Shown piece after piece: positions 7,992 through 18,743 of a stretch of DNA of 64,000 nt (the first letter of the stretch is position 1; the number at the start of each line of letters is the position of its first letter). This DNA comes from Solirubrobacterales bacterium. GTDB taxonomy: Bacteria > Actinomycetota > Thermoleophilia > Solirubrobacterales > JACPNS01. The stretch is from contig JACPNS010000003.1 of NCBI GenBank assembly GCA_016185345.1, positions 62,001-126,000 of the forward strand, in the 5' to 3' direction. The notes beneath the pieces were generated by a model, which made no database searches, was not told the origin of the DNA, and saw only the letters and a program-made list of their open reading frames with translations. Position numbers and translations under genes: made by a program.

Positions 7992-10011
7992 TGATCGTTA
8001 TGTCCGAGGACTCGATCGCCACGTCCGTACCGGTGCCGATGGCGAGGCCGAGATCCGCGGTCGCGAGGGCGGGCGCGTCGTTTACGCCATCGCCCACCAT
8101 CGCAACGCTTCCCGTTGCCTTGAGTGCAGAAATCTTCTCAGCCTTCTCGCTGGGGAGAACGTCGCCGATGAACTCGTCGATACCGAGTTCCTCTGCGACC
8201 TTCGCCGCGGTGCGCTCGTTGTCGCCAGTCAGGAGGACGGGATGGAGCCCGAGCGCCTTGAGTTCTGTGATTGCGCGCGCGGAGGTCGGCTTGACACTGT
8301 CGCTGACCACGGCCACGGCGCGAGTCTTGCCGTTCCAACCCGCGACTATCGCGGTGCGGCCGGCGTCACGGGCGTCAGACATCGCCCGCTCGAGTTCGCC
8401 GGTTGGACCCTCGATTGAGTTTGCTTCAAGCAGGACGGGGCGGCCTACGAAGATCTGTGCGCCGTCGAGCATCGCCTCGACACCCAGACCAGGGTGATTC
8501 ATTAGTGACTGGGGCTGCGGAAGCGTGCCGCCCCGTGCACTCGCTGCAGCAACGATCGCCTTGGCGATCGGGTGCTCTGAACCGTTCTCCACGGCGCCGA
8601 CCGATCGAAGCACCGCGTCGCGGTCTTCACCCTCGGCGACTACGAAGTCGGCCAGGGTCATCTCGCCGGTCGTCAGCGTGCCGGTCTTGTCGAGCACGAT
8701 CGTGTCGATGCTGCGGACCATTTCGAGCACTTCCGGCCCCTTGATCAGGAGCCCGAGTTGCGCGCCACGCCCGGTCCCGACCATCAGCGCGGTCGGCGTC
8801 GCAAGCCCTAGCGCGCACGGGCAGGCGATCACAAGAACGCTGACGGCGGTGCTCACCGCGAAGGCCGTGGAGGCGCCGACGACCAGCCAGTAGGTGAGAG
8901 TGCCGGCTGCGATCAGGAACACGCCCGGGATGAAGACGGCGCTGACGCGGTCGGCGAGTCGCTGGCTGGCCGACTTACCGGACTGGGCGTCGCTGACGAG
9001 CTTGGCGATCTGAGCGAGCGCAGTTTCTTCGCCGACGTGAGTTGCCTCGATCAACAGGCGGCCGCTCGTGTTGATGGTTGCGCCGGCAACTTGAGCGCCG
9101 GGCTCGACATCTACTGGCACGCTCTCGCCAGTAAGCATTGACTGGTCAATCGCGCTGTTGCCCTCGATCACCCGCCCGTCGGTCGCGATCTTTTCGCCCG
9201 GGCGCACAATTATGTGGTCGCCGACCTGGAGCTGATCAATCGGCACGCGAGTTTCTCTGCCGTCCGCTCCGAGCACCGCGGCGTCCTTGGCCCCGAGCTT
9301 CAGCAGGGCCTCGATCGCGGCTCCGGCGCGCCTTGAAGCGCGCGCCTCGAAATAGCGGCCGAGCATGATCAGCGTCGCGACGACCGCGGCGATCTCGAAG
9401 TAGACGTGCATGCCAGACGCTTCGCGGCTGGGAATCAGCTCGAAGGTCATGCGCATTCCGACGTCGCCGGCCATGCCGAAAACGAGGTTGTATGTCGAGT
9501 AACCGAGCGCAGCAAAGGTGCCCACGGTGACGAGCGTGTTCATGCTCAGCGCGCGGTGTTTGAGGTTGTTCCAGGTCGCCCGGTGGATCGGCCATCCGCC
9601 CCAGAGCACCACGAAGAATGCGAGCGGCAGGCTGATCCACTGCCAGTAGTCGAACTGCAGCGAGCTGACCATCGAGACTGCGAACAGGGGGATCGTGATC
9701 GCCGCGCTGACGAGCACGCGCGTTTTCAACGAATCGGCATCGGCGTGCATGTGGGCGCTGTGATCGTGAGCGGCGTGTCCGTCGAGTTGCGGCATGTGGG
9801 GCGTGTAGCCGGCGTGTTCGACTGCCTTGGCGAGTTCGTCGTGCGAGGTGTGCTCCGCGTCGTATTCGACCGTCGCGCGCTTCAACGCGAAGTTGACCGA
9901 GGCGTCCACACCCTCGATTCCGTTCAGCGATTTCTCAACTCGACCTGCGCAAGAGGCGCAGGTCATGCCCTCGACGGGGATGTCAATTTTTGTCTTCGTT
10001 TCAGTACTCAT
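7759..10011 (-). CDS. copA: Copper-exporting P1B-type ATPase CopA
   Basis: Pumps Cu(I) out of the cytoplasm, 750 residues. It has one N-terminal heavy-metal domain with GMTCASCAG near residue 17. A His-rich linker of about 20 residues (HAAHDHSAHMH) precedes the first helices. The transmembrane CPC motif (ACPCALGLATP, about 395), phosphorylation motif DKTGTLT (about 439), nucleotide-domain GSEHPIAKAI and hinge GDGVNDAPAL (about 637) are all present. The ATG at 10011 is chosen because it lies 6 bases behind a TATACT hexamer; the in-frame start at 10050 would read through the operator. Divergent from csoR with 37 bases between the start codons. Confidence 0.95.
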   Translation of the reverse strand: MSTETKTKIDIPVEGMTCASCAGRVEKSLNGIEGVDASVNFALKRATVEYDAEHTSHDELAKAVEHAGYTPHMPQLDGHAAHDHSAHMHADADSLKTRVLVSAAITIPLFAVSMVSSLQFDYWQWISLPLAFFVVLWGGWPIHRATWNNLKHRALSMNTLVTVGTFAALGYSTYNLVFGMAGDVGMRMTFELIPSREASGMHVYFEIAAVVATLIMLGRYFEARASRRAGAAIEALLKLGAKDAAVLGADGRETRVPIDQLQVGDHIIVRPGEKIATDGRVIEGNSAIDQSMLTGESVPVDVEPGAQVAGATINTSGRLLIEATHVGEETALAQIAKLVSDAQSGKSASQRLADRVSAVFIPGVFLIAAGTLTYWLVVGASTAFAVSTAVSVLVIACPCALGLATPTALMVGTGRGAQLGLLIKGPEVLEMVRSIDTIVLDKTGTLTTGEMTLADFVVAEGEDRDAVLRSVGAVENGSEHPIAKAIVAAASARGGTLPQPQSLMNHPGLGVEAMLDGAQIFVGRPVLLEANSIEGPTGELERAMSDARDAGRTAIVAGWNGKTRAVAVVSDSVKPTSARAITELKALGLHPVLLTGDNERTAAKVAEELGIDEFIGDVLPSEKAEKISALKATGSVAMVGDGVNDAPALATADLGLAIGTGTDVAIESSDITIISGEPLAIVDAVRLSRSTLRTIQQNLGWAFGYNVLAIPLAVAGVLGPVVAGAAMAMSSISVVLNALRLRRFQPVPRG

Positions 10012-10017
10012 CGCGCG

Positions 10018-10023
10018 AGTATA
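10018..10023 (-). promoter_or_regulatory. copA -10 hexamer TATACT
   Basis: On the minus strand TATACT is followed by six bases and the copA ATG, which places the first transcribed base at or next to the start codon. Its last bases lie inside the CsoR palindrome. Confidence 0.6.
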
Positions 10024-10040
10024 TACCCCCAGGGGGTATA
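10022..10040. promoter_or_regulatory. CsoR-type copper operator
   Basis: Perfect 19-base palindrome TATACCCCCAGGGGGTATA with a single central base, the classic A/T-flanked C-run/G-run operator of the CsoR/RcnR family. It overlaps the -10 hexamers of both copA and csoR, so bound apo-CsoR should block both promoters and Cu(I) binding should release them. Function is inferred from the sequence match and the two flanking genes. Confidence 0.9.
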
Positions 10041-10042
10041 CT
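10037..10042 (+). promoter_or_regulatory. csoR -10 hexamer TATACT
   Basis: TATACT overlaps the right arm of the operator and is followed by six bases and the csoR ATG at 10049. It mirrors the copA promoter exactly, so both genes appear to be leaderless. Confidence 0.6.
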
Positions 10043-10048
10043 GTGACC

Positions 10049-10336
10049 ATGAGCGAACACGAGCACGGCTACACCGGCCACAAGGACGAGATCACCAAGC
10101 GCCTGCGCCGCGTGGAAGGCCAGGTCCGCGGCATCGAGAAGATGATCGACGAGGACCGCTACTGCATCGACGTCCTCACCCAGATCAGCGCGGCGCAGGC
10201 AGCGCTCGACAAGGTCGCGCTTCAGCTGATGGAGGATCACGCAGCTCACTGCCTGGTCGGCGGCCCCGACGACCTGAAGGAAGAGCGCACCGAAGAGTTG
10301 ATGGGGGCAGTCGCCCGCCTCATGCGCCGCGGCTGA
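10049..10336 (+). CDS. csoR: Copper-sensing repressor CsoR
   Basis: Cu(I)-responsive repressor, 95 residues, all-helical DUF156 family. The copper ligands Cys39, His64 and Cys68 (in RYCIDVLTQ and DHAAHC) have the same spacing as the Cys-His-Cys set known for mycobacterial CsoR. The N-terminal helix contains RLRRVEGQVRGIEKMI, the family signature. The start at 10049 is set by the -10 hexamer and by the length of the family; in-frame codons upstream are antisense to copA. It should repress itself and copA through the shared palindrome. Confidence 0.95.
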   Translation: MSEHEHGYTGHKDEITKRLRRVEGQVRGIEKMIDEDRYCIDVLTQISAAQAALDKVALQLMEDHAAHCLVGGPDDLKEERTEELMGAVARLMRRG

Positions 10337-10388
10337 AGGGCCAAGACCGTGTGTACAAACGGCCAACATCTGGCCCCGGCAACCTTGG

Positions 10389-10394
10389 TAGGGT
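10389..10394 (+). promoter_or_regulatory. tkt -10 hexamer TAGGGT
   Basis: TAGGGT stands 7 bases before the tkt ATG at 10402. No ribosome binding site is visible in between, so a leaderless transcript is likely for the head of the pentose-phosphate block. Confidence 0.5.
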
Positions 10395-10401
10395 CGATCA
10401 C

Positions 10402-12426
10402 ATGAGTGATTTGACGCCTGAGGCAATAGAAAAACTGTCGATCGACACCATTCGGACACTGTCCATGGACGGCGTCCAACAGGCGAATTCGGGCCACCCG
10501 GGGACGCCGATGGCGCTGGCGCCGATCACGTACACCCTCTTCACAAAGGTCATGCGGCACTCGCCGCACAATCCGCATTGGCCGGCCCGCGACCGTTTCA
10601 TCCTCTCTGCCGGGCACGCGTCGATGTTGCTCTACAGCTCTCTCCACCTCGCTGGCTACGGCATCTCACTGGAGGACCTGAGGAACTTCCGCCAGCTCGG
10701 CAGCCCGACCGCCGGTCACCCGGAGTACGGCCACGCCCCGGGAATCGAAATGACGACCGGCCCGCTTGGGCAGGGCATCGCCCATGCAGTCGGCTTCGCG
10801 CTCGCCGAGCGTCTGCTTCAAAACAAGTTTGCGACCGAGAGCTTCGACCCAGTCGGCCACTACACCTACGTGATCGCCAGCGACGGCGACATTGAGGAAG
10901 GCATCAGCTCCGAGGCGGGTTCGCTCGCCGGCCACCTCGGGCTCGGCCGACTGATCGCGTTCTACGACGCCAACCACATTTCGATCGAGGGCGACACGGC
11001 CCTCGCCCTCACCGAAGACACCGCAGCGCGCTACGAGGCGTATGGCTGGCAGGTGATCCGCCAGGGCGAAGACATCGCCGTTGGCGACATCGAAGGCGCC
11101 ATCGAGGCCGCAAAGGCCGAGCCCAACAAGCCCACCCTGATCGTCGTTCGCACGCACATCGCCTTCGGTTCGCCGAACAAGGTCGACACCGAGGGCGCAC
11201 ACGGCTCCCCGCTCGGCGACGACGAGATAAAGCTGACCAAAGAGGCCTACGGCTTCCCGAGCCTTGACCCGTTCTTCGTGCCGCCCGAGGTCGCCGAGCA
11301 CTACTCATCCGTGGCCGAGCGCGCCGACCTCGCCTTCCGCGAATGGGAGGGCAACTTCGACGCCTACCGCGCCGACAACCCCGAGCTCGCGGCCGAGTTT
11401 GATCGGTTGCAGGTCGGCGAACTGCCCGACGGCTGGGATTCGAACATCCCCACCTTCTCTCCCGACGACAAGCCGGTCGCCACGCGCAAAGCATCCGAGA
11501 CCGTGATCCAGTGGGCAGCATCTGTGGTCCCGGAACTGGTCGGTGGATCGGCCGATCTCGCACCGTCAAATCTCACCTTGATCGCAGATGCAGAATCGGT
11601 GCAGGTCGGCGAGTGGGGCGGACGCAATCTCCACTTCGGCATCCGCGAACACGCGATGGGCGCGGCCGTGAACGGTCTGACACTCAACGGCCTTCGTGGT
11701 TACGGCGCGACCTTCCTGATCTTCAGCGACTACATGAAGCCAGCGATGCGCCTCGCCGCGCTGATGGGCATACCGTCGATCTACGTTTTCACACACGACT
11801 CGATCGGCCTCGGCGAGGACGGCCCGACCCACCAGCCGGTCGAGCAGCTCTGGTCGCTGCGCGCCACGCCGAACATCGACGTGATTCGCCCAGCCGACGC
11901 CAACGAGACCGCTCTCGGGTGGGCGCACGCCCTCGAAAGTCGCGACCGCCCGAGCATGTTTGCGCTGAGCCGTCAGAACCTTCCGATCCTCGGCAACGTG
12001 CCGCGCGACGCAGTCTCAAAGGGAGCCTGGGTTGTGAAGGACAGCGAAGGCACTCCGGACCTGATCGTGATCGGCACCGGCAGCGAGGTCTCGATCGCGC
12101 TCGATGGCGCGAAGTTGCTCGAAGAGGCTGGCGTATCGACCCGCGTGGTCAGCGCCCCGTGCCTCGAGCGATTCAATGAGCAATCACAGGAATACAAGGA
12201 CAGCGTGCTGCTGCCCGAGGTCAGGGCGAGAGTCTCGATCGAGGCCGGAAGCACCGTCGGTTGGCACCGCTACGTAGGCGATGCGGGATACTCGATCGGT
12301 ATGGAGAGTTTCGGCGCATCGGCGCCGCAGCCGGAGCTGTACGCGCACTTCGGCTTCACACCGGAGAAGGTCGCAGAGCACGGCAAGCGCGTGGCGGCAG
12401 CTGCGCCAACGCCAGCCAACGCCTAG
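10402..12426 (+). CDS. tkt: Transketolase
   Basis: Thiamine-diphosphate enzyme that moves two-carbon units between sugar phosphates in the pentose phosphate pathway, 674 residues. Visible landmarks: NSGHPGTPMALAPI near residue 29, the GPLGQGIAHAVGFA loop, the diphosphate-binding ASDGDIEEGISSEA, and the cofactor-activating glutamate in FGIREHAMGAAVNG. The start at 10402 is set by the -10 hexamer and the family N-terminus; the frame is open far upstream, but that part is antisense to copA or overlaps csoR. First gene of a block that continues with tal 13 bases on. Confidence 0.96.
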   Translation: MSDLTPEAIEKLSIDTIRTLSMDGVQQANSGHPGTPMALAPITYTLFTKVMRHSPHNPHWPARDRFILSAGHASMLLYSSLHLAGYGISLEDLRNFRQLGSPTAGHPEYGHAPGIEMTTGPLGQGIAHAVGFALAERLLQNKFATESFDPVGHYTYVIASDGDIEEGISSEAGSLAGHLGLGRLIAFYDANHISIEGDTALALTEDTAARYEAYGWQVIRQGEDIAVGDIEGAIEAAKAEPNKPTLIVVRTHIAFGSPNKVDTEGAHGSPLGDDEIKLTKEAYGFPSLDPFFVPPEVAEHYSSVAERADLAFREWEGNFDAYRADNPELAAEFDRLQVGELPDGWDSNIPTFSPDDKPVATRKASETVIQWAASVVPELVGGSADLAPSNLTLIADAESVQVGEWGGRNLHFGIREHAMGAAVNGLTLNGLRGYGATFLIFSDYMKPAMRLAALMGIPSIYVFTHDSIGLGEDGPTHQPVEQLWSLRATPNIDVIRPADANETALGWAHALESRDRPSMFALSRQNLPILGNVPRDAVSKGAWVVKDSEGTPDLIVIGTGSEVSIALDGAKLLEEAGVSTRVVSAPCLERFNEQSQEYKDSVLLPEVRARVSIEAGSTVGWHRYVGDAGYSIGMESFGASAPQPELYAHFGFTPEKVAEHGKRVAAAAPTPANA

Positions 12427-12439
12427 GAGAAAATCAAAG

Positions 12440-13543
12440 ATGAGTGTCAATACACAGAATGAAAGACTCGCCCGTCTGACCAACCTGGGCACCAGCGTCT
12501 GGCTCGACCAGATCGGCAGGGGCATGATCAGTGACGGTCAGCTCAAACACTTTGTCGATGAGTACTCGCTGCGGGGGGTCACCAGCAACCCGGCGATCTT
12601 CGAGAAGGCGATCCTCGAGAGTGATGACTACGACGAATACATCGCCGATGCTCTGAAACAGGACAAGAGCGCGATGGATATCTACAAGGAGATCGCCGTC
12701 TCCGATGTCAAATCCGCGACTGACGTCCTGCGCCCGGTCTGGGAAGAGCTGAATCACCACGATGGCTTCGTGTCTCTCGAGGTCGCACCGAACCTCGCTC
12801 GCGACGTCGACGGCAAGACGCTCGAGGAAGCGCGCTCGTACTGGAAGCTCGTCGACTCGCCGAACCTGATGATCAAGATTCCAGGCACGCCCGAGGGGTT
12901 GCCGTACATAGAAGAGGCGATCTACGAAGGCATCAACATCAACGTCACGTTGCTGTTTTCAGTCGACCGTTACGCAGACGTCGCCGAGGCATTCATCAAA
13001 GGCCTTGAGCGCCGCCACGCCGAAGGCAAGTCGCTCGACGTCCACTCGGTCGCGAGCTTCTTCGTCTCACGCGTGGACAGCGTTGTCGACAAACAGCTTG
13101 ACGAGAAGGGCCGCCCGGACCTGAAGGGCAGGGCAGCAGTCGCCAACGCGCGAGCCGCCTACGCCAGGTTCAAGGAGATCTTCTACGGTGAGCGCTTCGC
13201 AACCCTCAAGGCAGCCGGTGCGCCGGTGCAGCGTCCGCTCTGGGCGTCGACCGGAACGAAGGATCCGGCCTACTCCGAGGTGCTCTACGTGGACACGCTC
13301 GCCGGTCCCGAGACTGTCAACACGATGCCGCTGAAAACGCTTGAGGCAGCGGCCAGCGTCAGCGAGGTCACCACGGTCACGCTCGACGAGGACCCAACCG
13401 CTCTGCTCGATGAACTCGCTGAAGTCGGAATCGACATGAACCAGGTGACCGAAGATCTGCTCGACGCCGGTATCGATGCATTCGTTCATTCGCTCGACGG
13501 CCTGATCGAGGGCATCACCGCGCAGGGTGGTTCCGCGGCGTGA
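12440..13543 (+). CDS. tal: Transaldolase
   Basis: Transfers a dihydroxyacetone unit from sedoheptulose 7-phosphate to glyceraldehyde 3-phosphate. 367 residues, the longer actinobacterial/cyanobacterial type. It carries TSNPAIFEKAI near the N-terminus and the Schiff-base lysine in LMIKIPGTPEGLPYIEEAIY, followed by NINVTLLFS. The start at 12440 follows an AGGAGAAAA ribosome binding site that overlaps the tkt stop region. The stop overlaps the pgi GTG start. In some actinobacteria the two enzymes are fused; here they are separate but coupled. Confidence 0.95.
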   Translation: MSVNTQNERLARLTNLGTSVWLDQIGRGMISDGQLKHFVDEYSLRGVTSNPAIFEKAILESDDYDEYIADALKQDKSAMDIYKEIAVSDVKSATDVLRPVWEELNHHDGFVSLEVAPNLARDVDGKTLEEARSYWKLVDSPNLMIKIPGTPEGLPYIEEAIYEGININVTLLFSVDRYADVAEAFIKGLERRHAEGKSLDVHSVASFFVSRVDSVVDKQLDEKGRPDLKGRAAVANARAAYARFKEIFYGERFATLKAAGAPVQRPLWASTGTKDPAYSEVLYVDTLAGPETVNTMPLKTLEAAASVSEVTTVTLDEDPTALLDELAEVGIDMNQVTEDLLDAGIDAFVHSLDGLIEGITAQGGSAA

Positions 13544-15072
13544 GCTCCGAGCAGGGCCTGACCGTTTCAGAGCGCGTCTGGGCGCGCGATGAATCACTGT
13601 GGGGCGGACCGGGAGTGCCCGAGATCGCAAATCGACTTGGCTGGCTGGACATCGCAGACCGCATGGCCGAGGTGCTCCCAGATCTTGAGGCGTTCGTTGA
13701 GCAGGCTCACGCCGACGGCCTCATCAACACCGTTCTACTCGGCATGGGCGGCTCGTCGCTCGGACCAGAGGTGCTGAACCTCTCGTTCGGTGGCTCACTC
13801 TCGATGCTCGACTCGACCGACCCGGCGGCGGTGCTCGCAGTTGTCGCGCCCGAGGATCTAGGCAAGACCATCTTCGTCGTCTCGAGCAAGTCCGGCGGAA
13901 CGATCGAAACGCTTTCGCACTTCAAGCACTTCTACGAATTGACGGGCGGCAATGGCTCGCAGTTTGTCGCGGTGACCGATCCCGATTCGCCACTGGAATC
14001 GCTCGCCGAGGAAAAAGGCTTCCGCCGCGTCTTCCAGGCCGACCCGAACATCGGTGGTCGCTACAGCGTCCTCAGCTACTTCGGGCTCGTCCCAGCGGCG
14101 CTTTCCGGTGTTCCGCTCGCAGGCGTTCTCGCGAGCGCGATCGACGCGGCACAGAGCTGCCGCTTGATCGACGGCAATCCCGGTCTGCTTTTGGGTGAGA
14201 AGCTCGGCGCGCTATCGCTGGCAGGCCGCGACAAGCTCACCTTCATCGTTGACGCGCCGATCGACAGCTTCGGCCTTTGGGTCGAGCAGCTGATCGCCGA
14301 GAGCACCGGCAAGCACGGCAAGGGGATCCTGCCGGTAGCAGGCGAACCGCTCACACCCGACACGCTTGTGAGCGAGTACGGCATCGACCGAGTCTTCGTT
14401 CACATCGCAGATCGCGCGAATCCCGACGCCGACAACGCCGCCACGGTAGACGCACTCGAGCAGCACGGCCAGCCCGTTTTCCGCATGACCTCGGGTGGTC
14501 CCGACGACCTCGGCCGCTTCATGTTTCTCTTCGAGTTCGCGACTGCGATTGTCGGCCACGTTCTCAGTATCAATCCCTTCGATCAGCCGAACGTGCAGGA
14601 GGCCAAGGACGCCACTGCTCGCGTGCTGGAATCCGGCGATGTCAGCGCGCCATTCGACGCGCCCGCCGCACTCAACGAACTGATCAGGTCCGCCAAGCTG
14701 CCTGCCTACGTGGCGATCATGAGCTACTCGCAGCCGAGCGCGGAGTTCGATCAAGCGATCAACGACCTGCGTCGGACGATCCGCGCCAAGACCGGATGTG
14801 CCACGACCTTCGGCTACGGCCCACGCTTCCTGCATTCGACCGGTCAACTGCACAAGGGCGGACCGCCCGTGGGCAGCTTCGTCCAGCTTGTGCACGACGG
14901 CTCCGAGGACGTGCCGATCCCAGATTCAAGCTTCAGCTTCAAGACTCTGAAGCACGCCCAGGCGATCGGCGACCTGCAGGCGCTTCAAAAGCACGGACGT
15001 CCGGTCGTCCGCCTTGAACTTGACGGCGATCCGGCTCAGGCCGTTCGCGATCTCACAACAAGCCTCGACTGA
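13540..15072 (+). CDS. pgi: Glucose-6-phosphate isomerase
   Basis: Interconverts glucose 6-phosphate and fructose 6-phosphate, feeding the oxidative branch encoded downstream. 510 residues. SIS-type phosphosugar landmarks: LGMGGSSLGPEVL near residue 70, FVVSSKSGGTIETLSHF, and NIGGRYSVLSYFG, plus a C-terminal HSTGQLHKGGPPVG. The GTG start overlaps the tal stop (GTGA). It resembles the isomerase half of transaldolase-isomerase fusion proteins more than the 550-residue E. coli enzyme. Confidence 0.93.
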   Translation: MSSEQGLTVSERVWARDESLWGGPGVPEIANRLGWLDIADRMAEVLPDLEAFVEQAHADGLINTVLLGMGGSSLGPEVLNLSFGGSLSMLDSTDPAAVLAVVAPEDLGKTIFVVSSKSGGTIETLSHFKHFYELTGGNGSQFVAVTDPDSPLESLAEEKGFRRVFQADPNIGGRYSVLSYFGLVPAALSGVPLAGVLASAIDAAQSCRLIDGNPGLLLGEKLGALSLAGRDKLTFIVDAPIDSFGLWVEQLIAESTGKHGKGILPVAGEPLTPDTLVSEYGIDRVFVHIADRANPDADNAATVDALEQHGQPVFRMTSGGPDDLGRFMFLFEFATAIVGHVLSINPFDQPNVQEAKDATARVLESGDVSAPFDAPAALNELIRSAKLPAYVAIMSYSQPSAEFDQAINDLRRTIRAKTGCATTFGYGPRFLHSTGQLHKGGPPVGSFVQLVHDGSEDVPIPDSSFSFKTLKHAQAIGDLQALQKHGRPVVRLELDGDPAQAVRDLTTSLD

Positions 15073-15124
15073 CCTCGCCAAACAACGCAGTGTTCCTTTA
15101 AAATTCTGAAGAGAGCGGTTCCCA

Positions 15125-16063
15125 ATGTCAGACAACAGCGTGCAGATTGGATTTGTTGGATTGGGCAAGATGGGCGGCAACATGGTCGCCCGGATCAAGC
15201 GCGACTCCGATTTCAAGGTCGTCGCTTTTGACTTCAACGCCGAGGCAGTGACTGCCGCCGAGGGTGTCGGCGCCGAGGGCGCGTCGTCGCTGGAGGAACT
15301 CGTCTCCAAGCTCGACCCCCCGCGCATGGTCTGGGTGATGGTCCCATCGGGCGACGCAACGACCGACACCGTCAACAACCTCGCAGAACTCCTTGAGCCC
15401 GGCGACACGATCATCGATGGCGGCAACTCGCGTTGGACCGACGACAAGGCCCGCTCGGCAAAGCTGGAGCCGACCGGCATCAAGTACGTCGACATTGGAA
15501 CATCCGGCGGCGTCTGGGGCCTCCAAGAGGGCTACTGCATGATGGCCGGCGGCCCCGATGAGTCGATTGCGCAGCTCACACCGATCCTCGACGTGCTCGC
15601 ACCGCCGTTCTCCGAACAGCACGGTCCCGGTTGGGGCCACATGGGACCAGTCGGGGCAGGCCACTACGTGAAAATGGTGCACAACGGCGTTGAGTACGCG
15701 CTGATGCAGAGCTACGCCGAGGGCTTCAACCTCTTTGACGCCTGCGAGTACGAGCTCGACAACGCCAAGATTGCCCACCTCTGGAACCAGGCCTCGGTCG
15801 TGCGTTCGTGGCTCTGCGAACTTGCCGCGTTGGCCTTCGAGCAGGAAGGCAACGACCTCGGTGAGCTCGAGCCAGTCGTCGCAGATTCTGGCGAGGGCCG
15901 CTGGACCGTCGAGGACGCGACCGACAAGCGCGTCCCCGTTCCGGCGATCGCGCTCAGTCTCTTTGAGCGTTACTCAAGCCAGGGCAACTCTGATTTTGCC
16001 AACAAGGTCAACTCGGCGCTGCGCGCTCAGTTTGGCGGCCATGCCGTCGAGCGCAAGGGCTGA
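15125..16063 (+). CDS. gnd: 6-phosphogluconate dehydrogenase, decarboxylating (short type)
   Basis: Oxidises 6-phosphogluconate to ribulose 5-phosphate and CO2. At 312 residues it belongs to the short, single-unit class (GntZ/YqeC-like), often NAD-dependent, rather than the 470-residue NADP enzyme. Nucleotide-binding GFVGLGKMGGNM is at the N-terminus; substrate and catalytic motifs are IIDGGNSRWTDD, IGTSGGVWGLQEGY and GAGHYVKMVHNGVEYALMQS with the catalytic Lys and Asn. It sits 52 bases behind pgi after an AT-rich TTTAAAATTCT stretch and a GAGAGCGG site, so it may also have its own promoter. Confidence 0.93.
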   Translation: MSDNSVQIGFVGLGKMGGNMVARIKRDSDFKVVAFDFNAEAVTAAEGVGAEGASSLEELVSKLDPPRMVWVMVPSGDATTDTVNNLAELLEPGDTIIDGGNSRWTDDKARSAKLEPTGIKYVDIGTSGGVWGLQEGYCMMAGGPDESIAQLTPILDVLAPPFSEQHGPGWGHMGPVGAGHYVKMVHNGVEYALMQSYAEGFNLFDACEYELDNAKIAHLWNQASVVRSWLCELAALAFEQEGNDLGELEPVVADSGEGRWTVEDATDKRVPVPAIALSLFERYSSQGNSDFANKVNSALRAQFGGHAVERKG

Positions 16064-16074
16064 GGGATCCGCGT

Positions 16075-17639
<1,565 letters not shown>

Positions 17640-17655
<16 letters not shown>

Positions 17656-18743
17656 CCACGCCGGGCGTCTGGAGCGCGCGCGACACCTCATCGGCAGAGA
17701 TCGAAGCCGCGCTGCTCCGCCTGATGCACGAGCAGGCCAACAAGGGCAGGGTCCACGCGCCCGCGCGTGTACTCAATCTCGTCGTCGTGATCGACAAGGA
17801 ATGGAAGGGCGAGATCAGCAACCGCCTCGACCGAATCAATCGCGACAACCCTGCGCGCACGATCCTGATCGTCGTCGAGGATGGCAAGCGGGAGATGGAC
17901 GCGATGGCGACTCTGATCCACGATCAACCGGATGCTCTCGGCGGCAACACGGTCTTTCGCGAACGCATCGAAATCGAATGTGGAGTCGATCAGCTCCACC
18001 ACCTGCACATGATCATCTACCCGGTGCTGGCTACCGAGGTCGGAACGGTCGTATGGTCGCCACACGGCCACCCCGAAGCCGTCGATGCCCTGCGCGGACT
18101 TGCTTCAACGGTCCTGATCGACTCACTCGACATCCCCGACTGGCGCGATGCAATCGCGCGCATCGCCGAGCTGTCCGCGCACGCCGAGGTGAGCGACCTC
18201 GCCTGGCTCAGGTCAAACCCTTGGCGCGAGCGGGTTGCGGCAGCCTTTGACCCGATCGTCTGGCGTCCGGAGCTCGATGCAATCAACCGCGTGACCGTGC
18301 GCATGCATCCCGGATCGACGCTCGCCGCGCTGCTCTGGCTGGGTTGGCTTGCTTCACGCCTCGAGTGGGAGCCACACGTCCTCAGGCTCGACGAGAGCGA
18401 TCACAAGTCCGGTCACGCAACCGGTGCCGCCGGGCAAATTGAAGTGATGCTCGTGAACGACGACACGATGCCCGTGCCGGGACTCTCTGGATTGACAATT
18501 GAGACGACGAATGGATTGAGTCTCTCGCTCGATCGCGGGGTCGGTGGCCTGCGCGCGACGCGCGTGCTGCCGGGTGGCGGGAAATCCGACTGGACGATCC
18601 TCGGCGCATCGCGCGGCGAGGACGGAATCCTCGCCCACGGAGTGACGAACGCGCTGATCCCCGATCCACTCTTCCGCCCGGCGCTCGAAGCTGCCTGTGC
18701 GTTCGGCGGGAGAGCGTCAATCGCGAGGGCGATCGAAAAATGA
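17640..18743 (+). CDS. opcA: Glucose-6-phosphate dehydrogenase assembly protein OpcA
   Basis: Allosteric or assembly partner of G6PDH known from cyanobacteria and actinobacteria, 367 residues. It begins with GTG inside the last codons of zwf (16-base overlap). The sequence carries the family features RVLNLVVVID, NPARTILIVVED, the VDQLHHLHMIIYPVLATEVG core, and VVWSPHGHP. Its place between zwf and pgl is the standard actinobacterial order, which supports the call. It has no catalytic motif. Confidence 0.92.

Noticed and set aside
9406-10401. Open frame in front of tkt that would give a 1006-residue protein
   Set aside because: The extra 332 codons are antisense to copA and overlap csoR in another frame; the transketolase N-terminus and a -10 hexamer fix the start at 10402.
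15091-15124. AT-rich TTTAAAATTCT stretch before gnd as a separate promoter
   Set aside because: Plausible, but no matching -35 and the gene is also reached by read-through from pgi; mentioned under gnd only.
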